In this document: positions 50,850-60,293 of the stretch, one piece after another | How the letters are laid out: each line of letters starts with the position of its first letter | How positions within the stretch are numbered: position 1 is the stretch's first letter | Assembly: GCF_000723465.1 (NCBI RefSeq) | Contig: NZ_HF545616.1 | Span: forward strand, 1,364,001 to 1,428,000 | DNA from: Ruminococcus bicirculans (ex Wegman et al. 2014) | GTDB taxonomy: Bacteria; Bacillota; Clostridia; Oscillospirales; Ruminococcaceae | Direction: 5' to 3' | Length of the DNA stretch: 64,000 nt | The notes under the pieces: generated by a model | Databases searched by the model: none | What the model was told of the DNA's origin: nothing | Seen by the model: only the letters and a program-made list of their open reading frames with translations | Made by a program: the position numbers and the translations under genes

Positions 50850-52889
50850 ATGAAAAAATGGAGAATAAACAGACCTGACCCTGTGAAAACTGCAGAGTTT
50901 ATGAACAAGTGTGACTTGAAAAGCCTTACCCTAGACGTCATGACTTCAAGGGGTTTCACTGACTTTGACAGCCTTGCTGATTTTTTTAAAGGCGAAGAAC
51001 TTAGTGATCCTTTTCTTATAAAAGATATGGCTATAGCCGCCGAGGTGATAAACAAGGCGGTTGATCAGTATGACCTTATTTGTATTTACGGTGACTATGA
51101 CTGCGATGGAGTTACGTCCACCACTATACTTTACAATTATCTTGAAAGCATGGGCGCAAACGTTATGTACTATATTCCTGAGCGTGAGGCTGGATATGGC
51201 ATGAACATGGAAGCTATTGAAATGCTTGCAGAAAAGGGTGTTAAGCTTATCGTCACTGTGGATAACGGCATTTCCGCGGTTGAGGAAGCTGAACGTATTG
51301 CAGAGCTTGATATGGAACTTGTTATCACAGATCACCACCAACCGCCTGAGAAGCTTCCGAGGGCAAGGGCTATTGTTAATCCGCATCGTGCAGATTGTCC
51401 TTCGTCATACAAAGACCTTGCAGGAGTTGGTGTAGCTTTCAAGCTTTGTGCTGCACTTGACGGTGGCAGTTACGACACTGTTATGGAACAGTATGCCGAC
51501 ATTTGTGCTATCGGTACAGTTGCGGACGTTGTGCCACTCACAGGGGAAAACAGAACTATTGTTAAGCGTGGTCTTGAATATCTTGCAAACACCGAAATAT
51601 TGGGACTAAACTATCTTATAGATAAAGCAAAGCTTGATAGAAATGCTCTTGACTCAACAGGCATTGCTTTTAGGATTGCCCCTGTTATAAACGCTTCGGG
51701 CAGATTTGGCTCACCACTTACAGCGGTAAAAACACTTCTAAGCGAAGACCCAGAGGACGCTGAAAATTATGTTGACACTCTTTTAAATCTTAACGCCCAG
51801 CGCAAGCAGACGGAAACAGAGATAATGACAGAAATAGTAAACCATATAAACGCTCACCCTGAAACTCTTGACCATAGAGTGCTTGTGCTTTCAGGCAAGG
51901 GCTGGCACCACGGAGTTATTGGCATTGTTTCTTCACGCATTTTGGAATTTTACGGAAAGCCAAATGTTATAATCTCCATTGATGATGATGGAAACGCACG
52001 AGGCTCTGCGAGAAGCGTAAAGGGCTTCAATATATTCAAGTGTTTTCAGCATTGCGGAGAGCTGCTTGATAAATTTGGTGGACATGAGTGTGCAGGAGGT
52101 CTGTCACTGAAGGCTGAGAACATCGAAAAATTCACTCATATGGTGTATGAATACAGCGATCCTATGGAGAAATTCCCTAGCGTTGAGCTTATAGCGGATA
52201 AGCTTCTTATGCCGCAGGATATCAACCTTGATAATGTAAAGGGTCTTGCCGCAATGGAGCCTTTTGGTGCAGAGAACCCTGCTCCAGTTTTTGCAATGCT
52301 TGGAGTAAGAGTAGATAAGATAATACCGCTGTCACAGGGCAAGCATACAAAGATCGAGTTTTCATACGGAAGTTATAGAGGACAGGCTCTTATTTTCTCC
52401 CTTGCACCTGAAAAAGCTTGTTTCGCAGTTGGCGATAAGCTTGATATGCTCGTGGAGCTTGGAATAAATGTGTTCAATAACCGTGAGTCCATATCCATAA
52501 GAGTTATCGACCATAGATTGAGTGGAGTAAAGCAGGAAAGATATTTTGCGGCAAAGGATTGTTATGAAAAGCTCATGCGCGGGGAACAGCTTCCTGCAAG
52601 TTTTATAAGAAAAATAATCCCGACAAGGCAGGAGCTTATCGGAGTATATAAATACATAAGTGCAGTTAAGAATATTACGTTGGATAATCTTTTCATGAAA
52701 ATATCAGGCGACAGCATGAATTATTGCAAACTGCATATTTGCGTTGATATTTTCCGTGATAAGGGTCTTATCGAGTTTAGACCCGCAACTATGAAAATAA
52801 GCTACGTTGTGCCGAAACAAAAGGTAAATCTTGAGGACTCTGAAACTCTTGTTAAGCTGAATGAAATGCTTGGAAAGGCAGGTAACTAA
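50850..52889 (+). CDS. recJ: Single-stranded-DNA-specific exonuclease RecJ
   Basis: RecJ degrades single-stranded DNA 5' to 3' in recombination and repair. The 679-residue protein has the DHH-family metal motifs YGDYDCDGVTSTTILY, VDNGISAVEEAE and ITDHHQPPE, then the DHHA1 domain HHGVIGIVSSRILEFYGKP and GGHECAGGLSL. A C-terminal OB-like domain follows. It is monocistronic to recJ-relA coupling: the relA start lies 1 base after the stop. ATTTCTAT precedes the ATG, a weak ribosome site. Confidence 0.94.
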   Translation: MKKWRINRPDPVKTAEFMNKCDLKSLTLDVMTSRGFTDFDSLADFFKGEELSDPFLIKDMAIAAEVINKAVDQYDLICIYGDYDCDGVTSTTILYNYLESMGANVMYYIPEREAGYGMNMEAIEMLAEKGVKLIVTVDNGISAVEEAERIAELDMELVITDHHQPPEKLPRARAIVNPHRADCPSSYKDLAGVGVAFKLCAALDGGSYDTVMEQYADICAIGTVADVVPLTGENRTIVKRGLEYLANTEILGLNYLIDKAKLDRNALDSTGIAFRIAPVINASGRFGSPLTAVKTLLSEDPEDAENYVDTLLNLNAQRKQTETEIMTEIVNHINAHPETLDHRVLVLSGKGWHHGVIGIVSSRILEFYGKPNVIISIDDDGNARGSARSVKGFNIFKCFQHCGELLDKFGGHECAGGLSLKAENIEKFTHMVYEYSDPMEKFPSVELIADKLLMPQDINLDNVKGLAAMEPFGAENPAPVFAMLGVRVDKIIPLSQGKHTKIEFSYGSYRGQALIFSLAPEKACFAVGDKLDMLVELGINVFNNRESISIRVIDHRLSGVKQERYFAAKDCYEKLMRGEQLPASFIRKIIPTRQELIGVYKYISAVKNITLDNLFMKISGDSMNYCKLHICVDIFRDKGLIEFRPATMKISYVVPKQKVNLEDSETLVKLNEMLGKAGN

Positions 52890-52890
52890 A

Positions 52891-55281
52891 ATGTCAGATA
52901 AAGAGAATATTTTGCTTGATCCTGCTGAAATGGATAAGATAGAAAAAATGCCTGAGATAAAAACTGTCAGTGAAGAAGATCTTCCTGCCGAATCCGAGGT
53001 TAAAGAGCAGTTTGAAGAAAAGCCTGCTCCTACGGCTTCGCCTGACTATACCGACGCTGTGCCTGAAGCTTCAAAACCTGAGCATATAGGTGAGAGGTCG
53101 GTGTGTTCCATTGATGCACTTATTCAGAAAATACTTGATGGCGAGAGGCAGTACGATCTGTCAAAAATCGTTTCCGCCTATGAACTTGCTGAAAAGTATC
53201 ATCAAAATCAGAAAAGAGAGTCTGGCGAGCCGTATATAACCCACCCGCTGTCTGTTGCATATATTCTTTTGGAGCTTGGCATGGATACTGATACTATTTG
53301 TGCAGCACTTCTTCATGACGTTGTGGAGGACACTCCATGCACTCTTGAAGAATTACAGAAGAATTTTGGCTCAGACGTTGCAATGCTTGTAAATGGCGTT
53401 ACAAAGCTGAAAAAGGTAGAAACTTTCACCAAAGACGAGCAGAAAGCCGAGAATATCAGAAAAATTCTTCTTGCAATGAGCGAGGATATTCGTGTTATTA
53501 TCATAAAGCTTGCAGATAGACTTCACAATATGCGTACTCTTAATTATTGCAAAGATTCAAAACGCAGAACTATCGCCCATGAAACAATGAACATCTATGC
53601 ACCGATAGCTCACCGCCTTGGAATACGCTCAATTAAAGATGAGTTTGAAGATCTTGCTTTTTACTATCTTGATCCTTATGCTTATGCCGAGATAGACGAG
53701 CAAATGCAGCTCAGAAAGGGCAGCCGTGAACAGCTTGTTGAAAACATCAAGCACAAGATACATGACAGGCTTGAAAAGGATTTTGACCCTGTTCCCCTTA
53801 TCGAGGGTCGAGTTAAAAGCAATTATGGTATTTATAAAAAAGTGTATCGTGACGGCAAGGAGATAGACCAGATATATGATCGCTATGCCGTAAGAATTAT
53901 CGTCAATACAGTTACCGAGTGCTATAACGTACTTGGCATAATCCACGATATGTTCAGACCTATCCCAAACAGATTTAAGGATTATATTTCCACGCCTAAG
54001 GCTAATATGTATCAATCTCTTCACACAACTGTTATCGGCAGAGAGGGAATACCTTTCGAGGTTCAGATAAGAACATGGGAAATGCACAGAACGGCTGAAT
54101 ATGGTATCGCCGCCCATTGGAAATATAAAGAGGGCGTAAGGGGTAGCTCAAAGGACGATCAGCGCCTTGCATGGATAAGACAGATAATCGAGTCACAGCA
54201 GGAGTCAAACGACGTTGAGGAAATAGTAAGGGCTATCAAAAATGACCTTGCCCCTGAGGACGTCTTTGCTTTCACTCCAAAGGGCGATATGATAACACTG
54301 CCTGTCGGATCAACTGTTATCGACTTTGCTTATGCTATCCACACACAGGTGGGTCATAAGATGTGCGGCGCAAAGGTAGACAAGAAAATGGTGTCTTATG
54401 ATTATCAGATAAAAACAGGCGAGATAATCGAGATACTTACTACCAACGTTGAAGGTCATGGTCCAAGCCGTTCATGGCTTAATATCTGCAAGACCAATGA
54501 AGCCAAATCCAAGATACGTTCATGGTTCAAAAAGGAAAGACGAGAGGAAAATATCTTTGAGGGCAGAAATGCTCTTGAAAGAGAGTTCCGCAGAAATAAT
54601 ATAAGAGTGCCTGAGGAAGAACTTGAGGACTTTCTCAAAATGGATATGCACAGACACAGTTGTGATACTCTTGATGATTTCTTTGCAGCCATAGGTTACG
54701 GTGGTGTTCAGCTTTCAAAGGTGATGCAAAGGCTGAAATCTGAGTATAATAAGAAATATGGTGAAAAGGCTCAGCCTGATACTTCTGACCTTGAAAATAA
54801 GATAAAGACTTCCAAAAATTCCACTGGTGTTATCGTTGACGGCATCGACAACTGCGCTATTAAGTTTGCACAGTGCTGTAATCCGCTTCCAGGTGACGAA
54901 ATAGTCGGCTTTATTACGAGAGGTCACGGCATATCCGTGCATAAAAAGGATTGCGTGAACTATCTTTCGCAGAAAGATGATCCTGAAAATGCCGCTCGTT
55001 GGATAAATGTTAAGTGGGAAAGTTCTGAAAAGCATACGGGCTATTTCAAGTGTACTTTGGATATCGTTGCGGTTGACAGAATAGGTCTGCTGGCAGACGT
55101 TTCGTCAGCGCTTGCAATGATCAATATTTTTATCTATGAGTCAACCTCAAGGGAACTGAAAAACGGCAATGCAATGCTTTCCGTAACTGTCAGCATTGCA
55201 GGAATGGAACAGCTCAACAATGTTATAAACAAGCTTCAGAAAATAAAGAACGTTATTTCTGTTGAAAGAAGCGGTAAATAA
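52891..55281 (+). CDS. relA: Bifunctional (p)ppGpp synthetase/hydrolase (RelA/SpoT)
   Basis: This enzyme makes and breaks the stringent-response alarmone. The 796-residue protein has an unusual acidic, low-complexity first ~75 residues. Then come the HD hydrolase domain (HPLSVAYILLELGMDTDTIC and LHDVVEDTPC), the synthetase domain (RVKSNYGIYKKVYRDGKEID, DRYAVRIIVNT), TGS (FAFTPKGDMITLPVGSTVID) and the zinc-finger/ACT end (CCNPLPGDEIVGFITRGHG, VDRIGLLADVSSAL). Hydrolase motifs are intact, so it should be bifunctional. The ATG at 52891 follows AGGTAACTAAA. Confidence 0.94.
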   Translation: MSDKENILLDPAEMDKIEKMPEIKTVSEEDLPAESEVKEQFEEKPAPTASPDYTDAVPEASKPEHIGERSVCSIDALIQKILDGERQYDLSKIVSAYELAEKYHQNQKRESGEPYITHPLSVAYILLELGMDTDTICAALLHDVVEDTPCTLEELQKNFGSDVAMLVNGVTKLKKVETFTKDEQKAENIRKILLAMSEDIRVIIIKLADRLHNMRTLNYCKDSKRRTIAHETMNIYAPIAHRLGIRSIKDEFEDLAFYYLDPYAYAEIDEQMQLRKGSREQLVENIKHKIHDRLEKDFDPVPLIEGRVKSNYGIYKKVYRDGKEIDQIYDRYAVRIIVNTVTECYNVLGIIHDMFRPIPNRFKDYISTPKANMYQSLHTTVIGREGIPFEVQIRTWEMHRTAEYGIAAHWKYKEGVRGSSKDDQRLAWIRQIIESQQESNDVEEIVRAIKNDLAPEDVFAFTPKGDMITLPVGSTVIDFAYAIHTQVGHKMCGAKVDKKMVSYDYQIKTGEIIEILTTNVEGHGPSRSWLNICKTNEAKSKIRSWFKKERREENIFEGRNALEREFRRNNIRVPEEELEDFLKMDMHRHSCDTLDDFFAAIGYGGVQLSKVMQRLKSEYNKKYGEKAQPDTSDLENKIKTSKNSTGVIVDGIDNCAIKFAQCCNPLPGDEIVGFITRGHGISVHKKDCVNYLSQKDDPENAARWINVKWESSEKHTGYFKCTLDIVAVDRIGLLADVSSALAMINIFIYESTSRELKNGNAMLSVTVSIAGMEQLNNVINKLQKIKNVISVERSGK

Positions 55282-55294
55282 GAAAGGACAGATA

Positions 55295-55939
55295 ATGAAA
55301 ATATATAGGCTCAAACCATTGAGTGTTTGTGAAACGAACAGTTATATTGTTGCAAGCGAAGAAAATAACTGCGTTCTTATTGATGCACCTGCCGACCCTG
55401 ATTATATTCTCGGTGAGATAGAGAGTCACGGTCTTACGCTTAAAAAGATCTTTCTTACCCACGGTCATTTTGACCATATCGGTGCTGTGGCTGACCTTGT
55501 AGACAGGACAGGCTGCGAGGTGTATATCCACATTATGGATAAGCCTAAGCTTACAGATGACGCAGGAATGCTTGCTAATCTTTTCAGAATAAGAGGACAC
55601 AGAAATTACACAGGCAAGGTCAATGTGTTTACAGAGGACGATATACTAAAGCTTGACGAGCTTGAATTTGACGTGTTGGAAACGCCGGGACATACAAGCG
55701 GTTCTGTTTGTTTCATATGCGGCATGAATATGTTTTCGGGAGATACCCTATTTTCAAGAAGTGTTGGCAGAACTGATATGCCTGATGGAAGCAGCACAGC
55801 CCTTATGAAGTCGCTTATGAAAATAGCTGACCTTGGTGGAAATCTCACTGTTTACCCAGGTCACATGAATGTCACGACACTTGACGCTGAGAGAAAGTAT
55901 AACCCATATCTCAGGCAGGCTGCGGAGGCTTTGAAATGA
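55295..55939 (+). CDS. Metallo-beta-lactamase-fold hydrolase (glyoxalase II-like)
   Basis: The 214-residue protein has the MBL motif LTHGHFDHIGA, the third metal region TPGHTSGSVCF and FSGDTLF, and a final Asp/His set (YPGHMNVTTLD). These match the small YcbL-like thioester hydrolases. Its in vivo substrate is unknown. AAAGGACAGATA precedes the ATG. The stop overlaps the hemZ start as ATGA. Confidence 0.88.
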   Translation: MKIYRLKPLSVCETNSYIVASEENNCVLIDAPADPDYILGEIESHGLTLKKIFLTHGHFDHIGAVADLVDRTGCEVYIHIMDKPKLTDDAGMLANLFRIRGHRNYTGKVNVFTEDDILKLDELEFDVLETPGHTSGSVCFICGMNMFSGDTLFSRSVGRTDMPDGSSTALMKSLMKIADLGGNLTVYPGHMNVTTLDAERKYNPYLRQAAEALK

Positions 55940-57393
55940 CTCTGATATTCAGCGGCAACGATTATAAATATGAGCTTGAGGGAGTAATGAAGCTCTTTAT
56001 CCCTGCAACGCTCTTTACCCACGTTTTTTCTGACAGCATAGATACAGAGGACGATTATGTGTTCGCTCAGAAAAAGGATAACGCTGACAATGTTTGTTTG
56101 AGCGTTAAGGTGAGATATGACGGCAAGACTTGCGAAAAAGAGGAGTTTGTGCATTTTGAAAGCGACATGGAACTTTCGCTGTCAAGACTTCTTTTTAAGG
56201 CAATGAGCGAGATAACAGGCATTGTGCCGAAATGGGGCGTTATAACGGGAATAAGACCTGTGAAGCGTGTGAATGATATGCTCAGTGACGGCTTGAACAA
56301 GGCGGAGATATTTAAAGCCATGGAGAGCAGATATCTTTGTAGCGAAGAAAAGTGCGATATTGCATACAAAACTGCTATAACCCAGAAGCCTGTCCTCGAT
56401 GAGCTTGAAAAGGACAGCTTTAGTCTTTATGTGTCAGTGCCGTTTTGTCCCACAAGATGCTCCTACTGTTCTTTCGTTTCGCAATCTATCGAGGGCTGTA
56501 TGAAGCTTATCCCTGAGTATGTGAACAAGTTGTGTGAGGAGATAGTTTATACTGCGAAGATAACGAAAAAGCTTGGTTTAAAGCTTGACACCGTATATTT
56601 TGGCGGCGGCACTCCTACCACGCTCACTGCTGCTCAGCTTGACAGAGTTATGAAGGTCATTGCAAACAGCTTTGATATGTCAACTGTCCGTGAATACACT
56701 GTTGAAGCGGGAAGACCTGACACCATAACTGAAGAAAAGTTGAAGGTGCTTAAAGCAAACGGCTGTGGCAGAGTATCTATAAATCCACAGACTTTGAATG
56801 ACAGCGTTCTTGAGGCTATTGGCAGAAAGCACACAACTGCACAGTTTTTTGACAGCTTTGACCTTGCAAGAAAAGTTGGTTTTGACTCTATAAATACTGA
56901 TATAATCGCAGGTCTGCCAACAGACACAGTGGAGAGCTTTGAGAATACCATTGATAAGCTTATCGAGCTTGCTCCTGAGAATATCACTGTACACACACTT
57001 TCCATAAAGCGTGCGGCTAGGCTAAATCACAGCGGTGACAGGGAAGTGTTGAAAAATCCAGCCGATAAAATGGTAGAGTATGCCACAAAAAGACTTCTTG
57101 AAAGCGGCTATCTGCCTTATTATCTCTACAGACAGAAGAATATGCTTGAAAATCTTGAAAATATAGGCTGGACAAAGCGGGGTCACGAGAGTTTGTATAA
57201 TATCTATATAATGGAAGAGGTTCAAACCATACTTGCAATGGGTGCAGGTGGCTCGACAAAGCTTGTTGACAAAGAGGGCGGACGTTTGGAGCGTGTGTTC
57301 AATTACAAATTTCCGCTGGAATACAATAAGCATTTTGAGCTTATGCTTAAGCGAAAAAATGAGATAGAGGAATTTTATGCTAAAGAAAAATGA
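55936..57393 (+). CDS. hemZ: HemZ-type radical SAM protein (coproporphyrinogen dehydrogenase-like)
   Basis: The 485-residue protein has a ~165-residue N-terminal domain specific to the HemZ group, the radical SAM cluster motif PFCPTRCSYCSF, and VYFGGGTPTTLTAAQLDRVM and RVSINPQTLNDSVLEAIGR. The C-terminal HemN-like domain follows. HemZ proteins are annotated as oxygen-independent coproporphyrinogen oxidases, but in organisms without haem they may act otherwise, for example as haem chaperones. It lies between MBL and rlmD genes with overlaps of 4 and 17 bases. Confidence 0.9.
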   Translation: MTLIFSGNDYKYELEGVMKLFIPATLFTHVFSDSIDTEDDYVFAQKKDNADNVCLSVKVRYDGKTCEKEEFVHFESDMELSLSRLLFKAMSEITGIVPKWGVITGIRPVKRVNDMLSDGLNKAEIFKAMESRYLCSEEKCDIAYKTAITQKPVLDELEKDSFSLYVSVPFCPTRCSYCSFVSQSIEGCMKLIPEYVNKLCEEIVYTAKITKKLGLKLDTVYFGGGTPTTLTAAQLDRVMKVIANSFDMSTVREYTVEAGRPDTITEEKLKVLKANGCGRVSINPQTLNDSVLEAIGRKHTTAQFFDSFDLARKVGFDSINTDIIAGLPTDTVESFENTIDKLIELAPENITVHTLSIKRAARLNHSGDREVLKNPADKMVEYATKRLLESGYLPYYLYRQKNMLENLENIGWTKRGHESLYNIYIMEEVQTILAMGAGGSTKLVDKEGGRLERVFNYKFPLEYNKHFELMLKRKNEIEEFYAKEK

Positions 57394-59047
57394 GATTATC
57401 AGGCTTGAAATAAGCGGTATGACAAATGAGGGCAACGGAGTAGGAAAGCACGAGGGCATTGCTGTTTTCGTGCCTTTTACTGTTATTGGCGACGTTATTG
57501 AATGCAGGATAGTCAAGGTCTGCAAAACGTATTGCTATGGCATTACCGAAAATATTGTAAGTGGTTCGGTTGAAAGAACGAAGAACGATTGCCCTGTGTA
57601 TTCAAGGTGTGGCGGTTGTTGTTTTCGTCACATGAGCTATGAGGAAGAATGCCGTGTAAAAGAGCAGTTCATAAAGGATTCATTTGAGCGTATTGGTAAG
57701 CTTTATCCTGAATATGACAGCTTTGAGGGTTGTAAACAGCTTGTTGGCTATCGCAATAAGGCGCAGTACCCTGTAGCAGAGCAGGACGGCAGGGCAGTTT
57801 GCGGATTCTATTCAAGGCGTTCTCATCATGTATGCGATTACACTGATTGTGCGTTACAGCCTGCTATATTTAAAGCTGTCGCTGATGACATAATGGCATA
57901 TGTGAACAAGCGTAAGATAAAGGCATACAACGAGGAAACGGGAAGCGGTCTGCTCAGGCATATTTATCTCAGGCGTGGCGAACACTCAGGTGAGATAATG
58001 GTCTGTCTTGTTATTACCGACCTTAAAAAGCGTGGCGTATTTGATGTGCTTGTGGGTGAGCTTTGCAAAAAATATGCTGATATAAAGAGTATAGTTTTCA
58101 ATGAGAATAACCGAAAGACCAACTGTATACTCGGACAGAAGCTTGTTACTGCGTATGGAAGCAACACGATACACGATACCATGTGTGGAAATGATATAGA
58201 GATATCACCGCTGTCATTTTATCAGGTAAATACAATTCAGGCGGAGCGGCTTTATGAAAATGCCGCAGATTATGCTCAGCTGACAGGAAAGGAAACTCTT
58301 CTTGATCTTTACTGCGGTGCAGGAACGATCGGTTTGTCAATGAGCAAAAAGGTGAAAAAGCTCATAGGTGTTGAGATAATAGAGTCTGCGATAGACAATG
58401 CAAAACGAAATGCCGCAGCAAACAATGTCACAAATGCGGAATTTATATGTGGTGACGCAGGAAAGATAGCAGAGATACTTTACAGCCGTGGCGAACGACC
58501 AGATGTGATAATAGCTGACCCTGCAAGAAAGGGCTGCACTAGGGACGCACTGGAGTACATGGCAAAAATGTCCCCTGACAGGATAGTTATGATATCCTGC
58601 AATCACGCTACTGCTGCTAGGGACTGTGCTGTGCTGGAAGAGTTGGGGTATAAGACGGTCAAGGTCAAGGGCGTGGATCTGTTTGGGAGAACGGGGCATG
58701 TGGAGACGGTTGTACTGCTTTCCCACAAAAAGCCAGACGGACATATCAACGTAAAAGTTGAGTTTGGCGAAGGTGAGGGAAAAGTTCCGCTTGATAATAT
58801 CGCTAAAAGAGCCGAAGAGTACAAGCCCAAGGAACGAGTGACCTACAAAATGATAAAGGAGTACATAGAAGCTAAATACGGCTTCAAAGTACATACCGCA
58901 TATATCGCAGAGGTAAAGAGAGATTTAGGATTGCCGATGTATGATGCTCCTAATGCGGTAGAAGAATTGAAACAGCCGAGGAAGCATCCGACAGCGGAGA
59001 AAGTGGAAGCGATAAAGGATGCGTTGAAGCATTTTGAAGTGATTTAA
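57377..59047 (+). CDS. rlmD: 23S rRNA (uracil-C5)-methyltransferase RlmD with extended C-terminus
   Basis: RlmD methylates U1939-type sites of 23S rRNA. The 556-residue protein has an N-terminal TRAM domain (EISGMTNEGNGVGKHEGIAVF), the iron-sulfur cysteines (CPVYSRCGGCCF), AdoMet motif LLDLYCGAGTIGLSMSKKV, and the catalytic region ISCNHATAARD ending VDLFGRTGHVETVVLL. After that comes a ~115-residue extension (YIEAKYGFKVHTAYIAEVKR, then AEKVEAIKDALKHFEVI) not needed by the family. Similar tails occur on rlmD genes that host conjugative elements, and an element starts just downstream. It overlaps hemZ by 17 bases. Confidence 0.9.
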   Translation: MLKKNEIIRLEISGMTNEGNGVGKHEGIAVFVPFTVIGDVIECRIVKVCKTYCYGITENIVSGSVERTKNDCPVYSRCGGCCFRHMSYEEECRVKEQFIKDSFERIGKLYPEYDSFEGCKQLVGYRNKAQYPVAEQDGRAVCGFYSRRSHHVCDYTDCALQPAIFKAVADDIMAYVNKRKIKAYNEETGSGLLRHIYLRRGEHSGEIMVCLVITDLKKRGVFDVLVGELCKKYADIKSIVFNENNRKTNCILGQKLVTAYGSNTIHDTMCGNDIEISPLSFYQVNTIQAERLYENAADYAQLTGKETLLDLYCGAGTIGLSMSKKVKKLIGVEIIESAIDNAKRNAAANNVTNAEFICGDAGKIAEILYSRGERPDVIIADPARKGCTRDALEYMAKMSPDRIVMISCNHATAARDCAVLEELGYKTVKVKGVDLFGRTGHVETVVLLSHKKPDGHINVKVEFGEGEGKVPLDNIAKRAEEYKPKERVTYKMIKEYIEAKYGFKVHTAYIAEVKRDLGLPMYDAPNAVEELKQPRKHPTAEKVEAIKDALKHFEVI

Positions 59048-59056
59048 TGAGGATAG

Positions 59057-59090
59057 GCGTATCATTAGAAATAGTGGTACGCTTATTTTT
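59057..59090 (+). terminator. Terminator after rlmD
   Basis: GCGTATCA (59057-59064) pairs with TGGTACGC (59075-59082), with one wobble pair, followed by TTATTTTTG. Confidence 0.75.
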
Positions 59091-59105
59091 GTACCTTTTG
59101 CAGAT

Positions 59106-59134
59106 TTGTCCTTTCCCCTGCTTTCCAATATAAT
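59106..59134 (+). promoter_or_regulatory. Promoter at the left end of the second mobile element
   Basis: The -35 TTGTCC (59106-59111) and perfect -10 TATAAT (59129-59134) are 17 bases apart, 27 bases before the small gene ATG. Confidence 0.65.
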
Positions 59135-59160
59135 GAAGCTAAAGAAGTGGAGGTGTGCTT

Positions 59161-59340
59161 ATGAGAGAGAAATTTAATCATCTGTATTTGGATAGCCACG
59201 AAAGAAAACTTTTGATACATAGCCTTGTAGAGTTAAAAAATCAACTTATTCAGCAAGGCAGATATACGGATTGTATTGACGAGCTTATTTTTAAGGTCAT
59301 AAATGCACCGACCAAGAGAATGAAAATTGAATATGTCTAA
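59161..59340 (+). CDS. Small conserved conjugative-element protein
   Basis: The 59-residue protein reads REKFNHLYLDSHERKLLIHS and VELKNQLIQQGRYTDCIDEL. It matches a tiny protein seen near one end of many Tn916-like and related clostridial elements. The function is unknown. GGAGGTGTGCTT precedes the ATG at 59161. It is the first gene of the element behind rlmD. Confidence 0.75.
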   Translation: MREKFNHLYLDSHERKLLIHSLVELKNQLIQQGRYTDCIDELIFKVINAPTKRMKIEYV

Positions 59341-59351
59341 GGCAGATTACA

Positions 59352-59394
59352 AAGCCGCTTATTCTTATTGATTTTAAGAGTAGGCGGCTTTTTT
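59352..59394 (+). terminator. Terminator after the small element gene
   Basis: AAGCCGC (59352-59358) pairs with GCGGCTT (59384-59390), extended by TA and TCTT/AAGA, then TTTT. Confidence 0.8.
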
Positions 59395-59413
59395 GCGTTC
59401 TCTGGTACTGTTT

Positions 59414-59448
59414 ACATAGCCACCTTGACAAAGTGGCTAAATCTATGT
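59414..59448 (+). promoter_or_regulatory. Leader hairpin before parA
   Basis: ACATAGCCAC (59414-59423) pairs with GTGGCT (59433-59438) and CTATGT (59443-59448) with a 4-base bulge. The hairpin ends just before the AAAGGAGG ribosome site of parA, so it may control translation. Confidence 0.45.
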
Positions 59449-59465
59449 GAAAGGAGGACGCATCT

Positions 59466-60293
59466 ATGTCAAATTGCAAAGTAATTGCTCTGACTAACCA
59501 GAAAGGTGGTGTCGGAAAAACAACCACAGCGGTCAATCTGGGTGTAAGTCTGGTGCAGCAGGGTAAAAAAGTCCTGCTGATTGATGCCGATGCACAGGCA
59601 AATCTCACGATGGCTCTGGGTTATAACAGACCAGACGATATTCCCATAACGCTCTCTACTGTGATGCAGAACATCATAGACGATAAAACGCTTGATGCTT
59701 CACAGGGTATTATCCATTACAGAGAGGGCGTTGACCTGCTTCCGTCAAACATTGAGCTGTCGGGCTTTGAGGTAAGGCTAATCAATGCAATGAGCCGTGA
59801 GCGTGTGCTGAAAATCTATGTCAATGAGGTTAAAAAGAATTACGATTATGTGCTTATTGATTGTATGCCGAGCTTAGGCATGATAACCATCAATGCTCTG
59901 GCGGCGGCTGACAGCGTGATTATCCCGACACAGCCCCACTATCTCTCGGCTAAAGGTCTGGAGCTTTTGCTTCGCTCCGTATCAATGGTCAAGCGGCAAA
60001 TCAACCCAAAGCTGCGGATAGACGGTATCTTAATGACTATGGTAATGCCCCGTACCAACATTTCTAAGGAAATTACGGCAACGGTCAAAAGTGCATACGG
60101 TAAGAAAATCAAGGTATTTGATACCGAGATACCTCATTCTATCCGTGCGGTGGAAGCTACCGCAGAAGGCAAAAGTATTTTTGCTTACGACAAAAGCGGC
60201 AAGGTTGCCGCAGCCTATGAGCAGTTAGGAAAGGAGGTGGCAGAGATTGGCGAGAAGCAGAGAAACCAAAATCGAGCTGACCGCATACGATGA
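59466..60293 (+). CDS. parA: ParA/Soj-type partition ATPase
   Basis: The 275-residue protein has the deviant Walker A KGGVGKTTTAVNLG, the Walker A' region KVLLIDADAQANLTMAL and the Walker B-like YVLIDCMPSLGM. It would help stabilise or segregate the element after excision, with ParB as partner. The ATG at 59466 follows GGAGGACGCATCT. It overlaps parB by 47 bases. Confidence 0.93.
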   Translation: MSNCKVIALTNQKGGVGKTTTAVNLGVSLVQQGKKVLLIDADAQANLTMALGYNRPDDIPITLSTVMQNIIDDKTLDASQGIIHYREGVDLLPSNIELSGFEVRLINAMSRERVLKIYVNEVKKNYDYVLIDCMPSLGMITINALAAADSVIIPTQPHYLSAKGLELLLRSVSMVKRQINPKLRIDGILMTMVMPRTNISKEITATVKSAYGKKIKVFDTEIPHSIRAVEATAEGKSIFAYDKSGKVAAAYEQLGKEVAEIGEKQRNQNRADRIR

